Of a stretch of 64,000 nt of DNA, positions 1 through 9,651 are shown piece by piece. The position numbers and the translations under genes are program-made. Position 1 is the stretch's first letter. Each line of letters opens with the position of its first letter. Source of the stretch: Batillaria attramentaria (taxonomy: Eukaryota; Mollusca; Gastropoda; Batillariidae); the NCBI GenBank assembly GCA_018292915.2, contig JACVVK020000056.1, positions 2,238,501 through 2,302,500 of the forward strand, read 5' to 3'. The notes beneath the pieces were generated by a model. It was not told where the DNA came from. It did not search any database and worked only from the letters and a program-made list of their open reading frames with translations.

Positions 1-956
1 GGGGTTTACCAGCTGGGCAGTTGTTTTACACGATGTAGGTTCTATTTACCGATCAGCACCCGCTGCACATCATATTACTGTTTGACTAGTTAAGCTGTCA
101 AACCAGCCCTGCCCGCAGCAGGCTTTGAGGCTGTAGGCATGAACGAAGGTGCACATCTCATTAACAGTACATGCACATGTCCATGCAGCGCACCCACAGG
201 TTACATGCAGTATCACAGTTGCTAAATGTACCATGAAAATGACTCAGAAGATTAAGTGAACAAGACAAATGAATATGAATACTGAGAAGGATCAGTGCAT
301 GAATTAGAGGTGCCGGGAACATGCGAATCTCTGCCAAGACTAGAAAGAGAAACGATGACATCAAAATAACATTATATATGTGACCCTCCACCACGAAATG
401 AGTCGTCTTGTAACATGAACAAATAACACAAGAAGACTCATTTCGTGGTGGAGGGTCACATATTTAACGACAGCGAGTGTGTCAACATCCATGTCCCATA
501 TTTCAACAGTTACAGAGTGAAACAGCTTGCTGGGTCAAGGCATGTTTCTCTTGTCAGTGCAAAGCAAGAATATACATCTGTGTGCATGACAGGGTTTTGA
601 GGTCAACAACTTCAGCAGAAAACTGACAATTTTTGACAGTCTGGGAGAAGAAATAAAACTGAACTTGGGAGAAGACTGGGAAAAGAACTAAAAATGAGCC
701 TGTACACAGAATAGCAGAGGAAAATGGATGAAAACTAGTACCGTATACATACACTGTACACACAAATGATCACCGATTCTGAAACACAATTCTGATCTCC
801 TCTCAAAGCCTTCCCCCTGCCCCCACTCCTCTCATATGCCAGCCTTTACCTCCAAGCCCCGTTAAAAAATAATAATTAAATCAATAAAAAGGAAAACAGA
901 ATAATAATAAAATAGCTTCCAAAACACCAGCCTGTCTGTATAGCAAGTTGTCTCAC
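1..956. other. Non-coding stretch downstream of the last visible ADCK5 exon
   Basis: No exon-like sequence was found here on either strand. The ADCK5 exon that ends at 957 (minus strand) finishes in split-codon phase 2 with a GTGAGA donor, so this stretch should be intron of that gene. The continuation expected from other animals (the segment after LLLVIR) is not visible. The only distinct structure is the hairpin at 376-463. Confidence 0.6.
376..463. repeat. Near-perfect hairpin, 36-bp arms, 16-base loop
   Basis: Bases 376-411 and 428-463 are reverse complements at 35 of 36 positions, separated by a 16-base loop. The arm contains the motif GTGACCCTCCACCACGAAAT. This is far too good to arise by chance and suggests a recent small foldback or MITE-type element, or the core of a longer repeat. 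No target-site duplication is obvious beyond the AT-rich flanks. It lies inside the presumed last visible ADCK5 intron. Confidence 0.85.
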
Positions 957-1134
957 CTGATGACCAACAGAAGACAGCGTGGCATGTCTTTCAGCACTTT
1001 CATGATCTTGTCAAACCGATCCTGCGCCATCTTGCGCATGTACGCAAGGTCAGCGTCTGACATGTGACTCGGTAAGTAATAGGTGTCTCGCCTGATCGGC
1101 CGTTGCACCAGAATCTCACAAAACAGGGTGTAGT
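957..1134 (-). CDS. ADCK5: ADCK5 alternative exon 10b (closer to the vertebrate sequence)
   Basis: This 178-nt exon has acceptor CTGTCTAG and donor AG|GTGAGA. It encodes [14 protein letters not shown] ... [13 protein letters not shown], 58 whole codons. Length and sequence match the human exon segment DYLLFAEMLMQRP ... LRELPRPMLLVLR almost residue for residue, so this is the ancestral form. It is phase-equivalent to exon 10a, which lies 668 nt upstream in the transcript. Confidence 0.88.
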
Positions 1135-3511
1135 CTAGACAGAACAGTTTGAAAAGCCAGTTACAATAGTGATCTAACATCTTTTACAGTCTTTATCTGC
1201 CAGGCTGCATGGGTGCTCTCTGTCTGATCAAGCCTTGCTGTATAAGTCTGCCGACTTTTCTCAGCCGAAGCTTTTGCAAGCAGGGGACCGACAAAGACGT
1301 GGAAAAGCAACGGCAACCAGCAGGGAAGACTCACCTCAAAACTTTCACAATATCCACATCATACGCCATCATTCAGAATTTGTATGAGGGGCTTTTCTTT
1401 CTGCCAAAATCTGAACACTTTCAGTGAATGCTCAACTGAAACTGTGGCTCTCTTTTCTGAACGGTCAAATGTGTAAGTCATACAACCTTACTGGTAAAGC
1501 ACTTGAGTGCAACCAAACCACAATTCCACACACACACATATATATATAATATTCTACAATGGCAGAATATTAAGTGCATTACACTGTCCACTCTTGAAGC
1601 AGAAACGTGACAGCTGTTTGACAGAGCAGACCTTTTTCATGGTATTCATGGTGGTAAATATGTCTATTATCCAATTTTGGGGAAATTCAGGCCACTCCCC
1701 CATGCGAGAGCATGTTGCCATTAATACAGTGCCCCTTGTTTTCTCTGTGGATATTGTGCAAGAGTGCGTAAATCTTCCCATAAACATCACCACTACAATT
1801 ACCGAAAAATAAGCAACAGTGAGCTGGGCATGTCGCGAAAGACTTGCAGCACTCGGTCATGGATGGCAATAAATTCCTCTCTCAGCGCCTCTTGCTGCTC
1901 TTTGCTCAGACGTTTCCACTCCTTGCGACCCACTGGCTTAGTTCGGAACAGCTTATGGTTTTTCAAGACGACAGGTCTTTGCATCAGCATTATTGCAAAG
2001 ATATGGAAATCTGCATGGCAACACAAGACAGAGAAGCAAATACGATTCAGGAGCATTAAAGTCGGACAGCATGCAGGACAAAACCTGGCTCAGGCTGAGT
2101 CAAATCATGCATCTCAATATAAACAAAGCACCCAGTACAGCAGAATAACACTAAATAATAAAATGGGTACTTAAGGGACGTCCTACCTCTCGCGGGAGCT
2201 CGGGGCGCCTTACAATCAACACACACTCACTCACCCAGAAACACACACAACATGCCTCCACACATACATTTAACTACAAACACATAATGTGCAGCATCAT
2301 ACATGGGCTGCCCCTGGCTTACACACAAACACACACACACACACACGACCAGCAAGATGATGATGTGGCAACAGTTATTGGTTGAAGGCTGTGAAGAGGT
2401 GGTTTTCAGATTTGAAAGTTTTGTGTCTGCAAATCTGATCGAAACTGGGAGATCATTCCAACAAGTCGGACCCTGGTATGAATAACTACGCTGACCAAAG
2501 GTCTTTGTCTTGACATGAGGGACACAGAGACACAAAACATATTGAAACCATCCCCACGAATGTCTACCTTAACTTTTTCACAACCACACACCCAGACCCC
2601 GGGTGCTGACGTGCGAGGACACTTTTACCTGTTATCTCTGCTCACTGTATCTCGCTGTCGCAGAAGTTTGGCATAACTGAGTTTTGAAAACAGTGCATGA
2701 GAAGTATACACTGCTTGTCATCCTGCGCCATTCTCCAAACCTGGTCACATCAAAATCCCATGATGACGCGTCAATATGCAGTAGCTAGTGTTTTCCTCAT
2801 AAAGAGATGAGCTCAATAACAGCTCCTGAAGCACAATAACACTGTCTGGAATTAAGTCAAGGTAATGATCACAATAGGTACCACATAAAAGTACCCACCT
2901 TTTACCCCCAAATCAAGGGAGTATTTCTGCATGTCCTCCTCTCGGAGCATGATGATAGCTTTATAGACCTGACACAGGGCTTTTCTGTCAGGTGGCTTGA
3001 GAAAGTCGTACAGTCCGTGATCCAGAAGGACAAGCTCAGCCTTCCCATCTGCACCTTTTCTCACAAACACTGGTGAAGGACAGGAAGCACGTGTCAGAAG
3101 GCCGCTACGTAGATATATGCACAGTGAACAATTTATGTCCTGAAAGGCCAATCTTCAGACATATTTGGGTGGTATGGTATGGTATGGTATGGTATGGTAT
3201 GGTACGGTACGGTACGGTACGGTACGGTACGGTACGGTATGGCACAGCATGGCACGGCACGGCACGGCACGACATGGTATGGTAGACTTCTCCTCCGCAC
3301 AGAAATCCACCTCTACTGAAATGCTCCTGGTGCCGCAGGGCTAGAGGACGAAGCAGTACAAGCCTGCTGCCGCTAAGCGCTACCTTATGTGCAGCCCTCC
3401 ACCCTGCTTTCCCCTCTGGTGCGTGCGTCAGTATTTCTGTTTACCACGCCACCGGCCAGCCTACTCTTCTTCGAAAGATGAATGTGGGATTATTAGCGTA
3501 CACACTTGATC

Positions 3512-3559
<48 letters not shown>

Positions 3560-5511
3560 GACAAGGATGTGACAGTCTGCACATGACTTTGACTCCAACC
3601 AAAACTCCAACCAAATTCCTGCCCACCAGGGATCGAACCAGGCAGCCTAGGATCCGAAGTCGGATACCTTAACCACTAGACCAAATCCTGCTCATAAATG
3701 GTTCCAAGCTGTTTTGGTGATGTCTAGCACTGTACCATGCAGAGGTACAGCGTCTCACACACTGGCACTCGGCCGAGGGGAGAATTTCAACAGCTCCTCG
3801 TCTACATGTTTTGCAGATTTTCATTATCTTGAGAATGTTTTGCAACTATGAATAACAACTCACACTATCAGTAAGCATTTTGCTTTGTGCCATACCATTG
3901 CCAGGATGTGGATCAGCATGGACGAATCCAGAGAGGAAGATCTGATCAGAGAAACACTGCACCAGCTTGTAGTCCACCTGTAACAAGCAGGTTGTCAGTA
4001 ACCCAGCCTTGCTCAGAAAGACAGAGTACTGAACAAGGGGCCAGAAGGACTAAATTTAACAAGTGTTTAAACTGGGGGAGAAAAAGAAAAAGAATTTGAA
4101 TGAGAGATTGGGTGTTTTGATGTTTTCTGCCTACCATGAGGGTGTTTCAAAGATTGTGTTGCTGAAAAAAGCCCATACGTTTTTTGGCTCTGTCAAGATT
4201 TGAACCCTTGACCTGCCTTTCACCAGTCTGTGCTCAGCCAGTTGAGCCATCCAACATGCTCTTTGATTCAGGGGAATTCAGATGAAACACGGAAGGAAAA
4301 AACAACAAAAAACTAGGAAAACATAAATACATCGACTATGCAGTTACTTACATCTTTCACCGACAGTCCCATTTTTCGGATAGCCTCAAGGTTGCTGATC
4401 TTGTAGCCATCAATGTATTCTGTTGTCAGCACTCTCTAAACAAGGAATTTCTTTTGTTAAACAATACACACGACGGATTGAAACAAAAAGCAGTCAAACT
4501 GCTTCCTTGCTGTTTATGCAAACTCTTCACAGCATCCACACATATTTGGTTGTATTTTTACATATCATCTGCTACTGTTTGGTTCTTAGGTTAATTTTTG
4601 TTTATTTCATTTGACTGCTTACAAAACAAATGAAGCTGCCTTACCTGGAGGCATAAAAACTAAATACAAGTACATCCCATTTTGTTTCAGTTTCTGTGTG
4701 TATGTTGTTGAGCGAACTGTTTCTCCCTGTTCATCATTAAAAGTGCATGTGTGTTCTCTTGCTTCCATACTAGAAACTTTGGTAGGGCTAGCCTCTGGGA
4801 GTGTATAAACAAATTAGGTGTTTTGGGGTTGTTTTTTTTGGTTTTTTTTTTAATAACCGATATGCATCGTACAGAAATATGTCGACTGTGTGTTTTTGTA
4901 ATGGACAGTTGATTAAAGGATGTACAATCTTTTTCCAGTATTTAAAATTATGGTGTCTGTTCATGTATGTGTGCGTTTATGTTTTTTGTGGATGTAAGTT
5001 TGCACGTATTTGGTAATACTGTAGACATTTGTGCCTTGTTTGAATATGAGGTTGACCTTAGAAAAATTTGATTCGTAGTTGTGAAATTGCCCACACATAC
5101 TGTTTTAACATAAACAAATTAGGATTTGTCTCCGAACTAATGCTAGCCATCCTCTCAGACAAGTAGCTGGCGTTTGCTGAGCTGCAACCTCACCTTGCTC
5201 GTCATGTCCCACAAGACGGAAGGCACATAAATATATTTGAGATGGCGGAGATCTGAGAGGCACTGTTCCCCATTGCGACCCTCCTGCTCAAAATCCAGTT
5301 CTTGTCGCAATGTCTCCTTCAAGTCCTGCACCAGAGAATAGCCAAACTTAGAAAATCATTCGTTAGGAACGAAACGACACAGTGAAGCCTACGCTTGTAT
5401 GAATTATCTCATGGTGCTCAATAAGAAAAACACTCACTCCCTCTCTTTTTCCTACACTCATACATACACATGCTGCATCCATGCATCTGTATACCCCCCC
5501 AACCCAACACA

Positions 5512-5562
<51 letters not shown>

Positions 5563-8500
5563 GCAGGACCCAAGCGAAGTCAAACTTGGGGTGGATCCAT
5601 CCAATCAGCTTCAGCAGGAACTCACAGGTGTGGATATCCCCTGAGAAACGATCTCGCAGATCAATGTACTGGGCCTGTATAGGATAGTAAAGCGAGGCAA
5701 TGATGCACTGCAAAGTAACCAAAGGATGTTAGAGCTCTGACAGCACAATAAGAATAATAATAGATGTAATAATAATAATACATATAGTGCAGGTGCTTTA
5801 TCCAAATGCTTGACATAAGTCAAAGTGCCATGAACTTCAGCCACCACGCACACTCAAGTGAATCACCCACATTATCTCACAACCAGCACATCAAAACATT
5901 ACAATCACATGGTATAAAACTCAGCTCAATTATTCAAGGTTCAGAATGTCAAATTGCGGTCAATTTTATTTTTGTGGCCTGAACATTTCCAAAGTGGAGG
6001 GGAGGGAAGCTAGAGCATGTACAAAAACATTTGGTGGCAATGAATGGTCCAGCAATGTCATACTTGAGGAGAAAAATCTGAAGCCTTAAGTGGGACTCCA
6101 ACCCAAAACTCTTGCACTGGCGGCAGGAGTCATCACCTCCAGCCCTGTGTCATTATAATATGACACCTGTCACTGTCATTTACCTTGACAGCCACCTCCC
6201 TGCCGTCCAGTGTTGTAGCCCTGTGAACCTGTGCCAGGCTGGCTGCAGCAATAGGATTGGGATCAAACGACGCAAACATTTCCTCTGGCTTCTTCCCAAA
6301 GTCCTCCAGGAACAACTGTTCCACCTGAACACAGAGAATAAAACAGCGCACTTGTATGTTAATTATATACATCTCTCTCAAAATCACAAAATCTAAAGAT
6401 GTAGTGCTGTTGCCTGAATGTTTGTCATCTCGGACACCAATGACAGGAACTCCGGTGGTATGTATACAGCAGTACCATTGGTACGGTGAGGGTGTCTGTG
6501 TCTGTCTGTGTCTTCCTGCGTCTGTGTGTGTGCGTGGATGATGGCTTGTTATGTACTACTGGTCATGAAAGCCTCTATGCTTGTAATGCCTCTGAGATGG
6601 AAAACTGCCACTTTCGAAGCACTAAGGCTGTTTGCCAGATAAAAGGATGTTTTCTTTGACCATCGGACCATTTTCGTGACTTAGTGGCTTCTACTATTAG
6701 AGAAATACGACTTTCTTTGGGCCTACCTGAACAGACTGGGACTAGAAAACTTTTGTAAAAATAGCCACCAATCTAGCTGGTCCTCAGTAAGATTGCTAAG
6801 ATGTAACAAATGCTGGTGGAAGATCTGAGTGTGATTCGGTTGTGTGATTCAAAATGTGTAATGCCTAGATTGTCAGTTTATCTTTGCATATTATGTTTTG
6901 TTTTTGTTTGATTACTGTAGAATGTAGTGAGGACTTCTTCTAAGATAGGCAGAGATGCCTACAAGAATTATCCTAATAAACGTTTCATCATCATCAGCCT
7001 GCAACCAAATAGCGTCGTCTGCTCAGTATGTGGCAAACTTCTAGATCAACATTACACCAGCCAGTGTCACCACAATGTTTTCAGATACTATATAATTGTG
7101 ATGCAAGTGACTGATTCTGATGCCCTGATCAAGCGAATTCGATGAAAAGTTTTTAGCACAAGCCTGTCATACCTATCCAGACTTTGAATATGCCATTATA
7201 CATTTTGAATCACACAACCGAATCACACTCAGATCATCCACCAGCATTTGTTACATCTTAGTAAGTAAACAAACCAACCAACAAACACTTACCTCATCGG
7301 TTGTGCGAGTGAGGGCTCTGTCTTGCAGAACCACCAAGACCTCTAGGTACTCACGAGGCAGTATGTGATTCATAGACACAAGACCCTGCAAAAAGTCACG
7401 CAGCTTCCGTCAAAATGATACATGTATACACATGAAACAGGAAGCATAAGAATCCGAGGATGGCACAATGCATAAACACCAACACAATCTATCTAATGAT
7501 TATAATAGGTAAGGCTGGCGGAATGCACTCATAAAGTTTAAACTCATCAGAGACAGATTTACAAAAACATGAAAAAAAAATGAAAAAAAAAATCAATTAA
7601 GTTCAACAGCTTGAACTTATCAAACCGATGAATTATTTTAACCCAAAGCTGCCTTGTAATGGGAGTGTTAAGCCGGCTCTTAACTGGGCACTGCGGAGCG
7701 CCACAGTGCTGTCCACAGTTGTGATTTTGGGGGTTTCCGCCACTGTGGCGTCATCACAGCAACCTGGATTTCAAATAGCCGCAACTGTGACTGTGGTTTC
7801 CACAACAGATTCTGATTGGCTGTACTATGTCACTCCGGCGGTGCGCAAACATGGTGGACAGTGCATCCTGCAATCGGTTTGTCACAGAGCACAGCTGTGT
7901 TCAGTTTTGTAGTTAGTAGACACACTGAGTGCAAGGACTGTGATGTGCATGTGTGTTTTCGCGCGCTGTGCCCAGTTAAGAGCAGGCTTTACTGCCTAGA
8001 CTACTTGGCAATTTTTTTCAGATCTGGTAACTCGCACAGCTGACTTTTATGGGTACCTGACGATACCTGTACATGTGCAGACTTCACCATTTTTCTTTCA
8101 AACAGCCTGTACTGAGCAGCTGCAGGTGAACATTTTCATTCCTACCTGTCCCAGCTTGATGTACAGGCCTCCATTTTTCAGACATCCTGCCAGGATTCGC
8201 TCTGCCGCACGTCGGTGACATCCCTTGATAGCCTCGTCATACTCTTTTGATTCATCGTCAAGATTCCATAGCGACCACTTGTAGTCCACCGAGATGCTTA
8301 GTCCTATAATTACTGACCTGCAGAAAGCCATAAATTGATAAAATATCAGATCCCACTGAGAAAGACGAGCACAGAATGTCCAGTGTGTGTGATTTGTACA
8401 CATATGGTGCACGCCCACAGTTAGATACACGTACCTTCAGTGCGCACCTTCATGATTGCAAACTGTCCCTAGTGATGGTAATCTCATACAAGAATGACCA

Positions 8501-9235
8501 GAGCAATCAATTTTCTGCCACATAATGAGCTGTGAAACAAACAGTCTAAACAAGAAAACAGAGCAGCAAAGTCAACTGTAGAGCAATTTCTGCCAACTCC
8601 AGTATTCTCAGACTTATACATTTACATACATACATACATGTACATACAAGATGAGGCATTGGGACATAGCCTGAGTAACTCCGTCACACATTAACTGACC
8701 ACATACATAGCAAAAACTATAATGAATCCAAGATCACTGCCAAGATTGAGAAGCCGCAGAAATACTGCCACAATGTGTTTACATACACGTGCATATATAT
8801 ATACTATACTTTTTAACTGAATTTCACTTATTTCTGCATACAGTACCTCACAAATCTTCTGACACCACCAACGAAAACACGAAGTTTCCGTCTCTCTTGC
8901 TGATCTTGTAATGCATAGTACACAGCACCAGATGCAGACGCTCCCAGTACTGTTGCAGCAAGTATAGTCCTCCATCGTATCCGCCTTTTGGGGCTGCTGC
9001 TACCAGAAGTCACATTTTTTGTTCTACTGGACACAAAAGTTTTTCCCAGAGGTAAGCCTCGACATGATGGCAACACCCTACTAGATGGTGGCGAGATTCT
9101 GCTTGAGGTGCGAACCAAGGTAGTGTAACTTGTACGCAGCAAAGTTCTATGATGAGCACACACGTTGAGAGGGAGACTAGCCGCTGCTGGGACTTTCAAA
9201 ACACTCAGTCTTCCAACAGCTTGTAGGACCACCAT
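957..9235 (-). CDS. ADCK5: ADCK5: aarF domain-containing (UbiB/ABC1-type) kinase 5, partial at 3' end
   Basis: Exons, in transcription order: 9235-8847, 8317-8146, 7385-7293, 6324-6184, 5674-5561, 5325-5194, 4435-4352, 3977-3896, 3069-2899, then 2010-1803 or 1134-957. Phases agree at every junction and all introns are GT-AG. The N-terminus is Arg/Ser-rich with a membrane-like segment (about residues 90-107), consistent with mitochondrial import. UbiB-family landmarks follow: the KxGQ segment [10 protein letters not shown], the Ala-rich loop [37 protein letters not shown], and VLLDHGLY in place of DFG. The matches [14 protein letters not shown] and [16 protein letters not shown] favour ADCK5 over ADCK1. 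About 518 residues are visible (human is 580), so the C-terminal exon(s) lie beyond base 1. No frameshifts were seen. Family members are atypical kinase/ATPases linked to mitochondrial lipid and quinone biology; the exact substrate of ADCK5 is unknown. Confidence 0.93.
1803..2010 (-). CDS. ADCK5: ADCK5 alternative exon 10a
   Basis: This 208-nt exon has an acceptor ending CATGCAG and a donor CG|GTAATT. It encodes [14 protein letters not shown] ... [13 protein letters not shown], 68 whole codons plus split codons at both ends (phase 1 in, phase 2 out). It aligns along its whole length with the downstream exon at 957-1134 (shared D[FY]..F..[IM]L[MV]QRP[VI] and [FL]+DMP..LLL), but has a lysine-rich insertion of about 10 residues after the QRP motif. 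Because 10a leaves phase 2 and 10b needs phase 1, joining both would shift the frame. I therefore infer mutually exclusive use. Without RNA data it could also be a dead duplicate, but the frame is open and both splice sites look good. Confidence 0.8.
2150..2535 (-). mobile_element. 5'-truncated LINE 3' end (RT C-terminus plus 3' tail)
   Basis: On the minus strand, around 2535-2390, the sequence encodes [20 protein letters not shown] and then SIRFAD, the C-terminal signature of CR1/L2/Jockey-group ORF2 proteins (usually FGxRSFSxxGPxxWNSLPxxIR). A non-coding tail follows, including an AC microsatellite and the segment CGCGGGAGCTCGGGGCGC. It ends in an AAT-rich run near 2153-2163. A second member of the same tail family is at 32317-32790. 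The element is degenerate and sits in an ADCK5 intron. Confidence 0.75.
3166..3290. repeat. Pentanucleotide satellite (GGTAT)n-(GGTAC)n-(GGCAC)n
   Basis: About 24 five-base units run without a break. They are ordered in blocks: GGTAT, then GGTAC, then a few mixed units, then GGCAC, ending with GGTAT again. Blocks differ by T/C transitions at fixed positions of the unit. It lies in the ADCK5 intron between exons 8 and 9. Confidence 0.95.
3514..3556. repeat. (GT)n microsatellite
   Basis: Uninterrupted GT dinucleotides, about 21 units, in an ADCK5 intron. Confidence 0.95.
3625..3695 (-). mobile_element. tRNA-like SINE head fragment
   Basis: Read on the minus strand, the segment has a TAGTGGTTAAGG A-box-like sequence and a GGTTCGATCC B-box-like sequence at tRNA spacing. 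The flanks do not pair as an acceptor stem, so this is a SINE promoter relic rather than a working tRNA gene. Confidence 0.55.
4183..4262 (-). mobile_element. tRNA-like SINE head fragment (second type)
   Basis: The minus strand shows TGGCTCAACTGGCTGAGC (A-box-like) and GGGTTCAAATC (B-box-like). It differs in sequence from the head at 21.5 kb, so it probably belongs to another SINE subfamily. It sits in an ADCK5 intron. Confidence 0.5.
5513..5560. repeat. (AC)n microsatellite forming a splice donor
   Basis: On the minus strand this run is (GT)n and directly follows the last base of ADCK5 exon 5 (5561), giving the donor CAG|GTGTGTGTGT. The GT of the donor is therefore the first unit of the microsatellite. 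Confidence 0.95.
5752..6140 (-). mobile_element. Degenerate SINE copy (family of 21188-21587)
   Basis: It runs from an AAT-rich tail at 5752 through diverged matches to the family body (CACGCACACTCAAGTGAATC, CATTACAATCACATGG, CTGAACATTTCCAAAG) to a worn tRNA-like head near 6090-6130. It lies in the intron between ADCK5 exons 5 and 4. Divergence from the 21-kb copy is high, indicating an old insertion. Confidence 0.75.
6796..7261. mobile_element. Inverted-repeat element, 68-bp arms
   Basis: Bases 6796-6863 and 7194-7261 are inverted copies with only a few mismatches; both arms contain GTGATTCGGTTGTGTGATTC in opposite orientations. The 330-bp interior has no convincing ORF. The layout is that of a MITE or foldback element. 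No clear target duplication was identified. It is in the intron between ADCK5 exons 3 and 4. Confidence 0.8.
7652..8008. mobile_element. MITE-like element with imperfect terminal inverted repeats
   Basis: The left arm near 7667-7700 and the right arm near 7961-7998 share GCTCTTAACTGGGCAC in inverted orientation, with weaker matching outward to about 7652 and 8008. The interior is more GC-rich than the surrounding intron and holds several CCACAGTG/CACTGTGG words that could pair. No transposase is encoded. It lies in the intron between ADCK5 exons 2 and 3. Confidence 0.7.
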
Positions 9236-9604
9236 GATGCCTGCCGGACTTGACTTTCAAGAGTAGGAAGTTGTGAGAGCTCTTCAGCTGATAACACTAT
9301 CTCAAGTTAAAACTCAAACAATACATGCACCGTGTCAGCAAGTTCAATGCTGATGTGACATTGGAAATGTTTCTATCTTCATGGAACGGAACTGCATGTC
9401 TTTCTGTCTGCATAATCAAAGTCCTTTAACTTTCAGTCCTGAGTCTTCCGTCCATTTTCAGTGCAGCCGCTGTGGCGACTCAGTTCACCTGTAATACTAA
9501 GAAACGGAGAGTGAGTCATGCAATGGTTCAACTCGCGAAATTTAGCTTTCGGAGGTGGTTACTCGAGAGCGGGAGTGTGTCTGATCGGTTACAAAACTAC
9601 TGTC
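9236..9604. other. ADCK5 upstream region
   Basis: No ORF with family resemblance was seen. It should contain the ADCK5 promoter and 5' UTR (minus strand), but I recognise no TATA box or other strong core element. Confidence 0.4.
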
Positions 9605-9611
9605 GTTGGGG

Positions 9612-9612
<1 letters not shown>

Positions 9613-9651
<39 letters not shown>

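Noticed and set aside
3625..4262. Genuine tRNA genes at 3.65 and 4.2 kb
   Set aside because: A- and B-box-like words are present but acceptor and anticodon stems do not pair; they fit SINE heads.
957..9235. ADCK1 or ADCK2 instead of ADCK5
   Set aside because: The blocks [25 protein letters not shown] and the N-terminal layout match ADCK5 better than ADCK1 ([24 protein letters not shown]).
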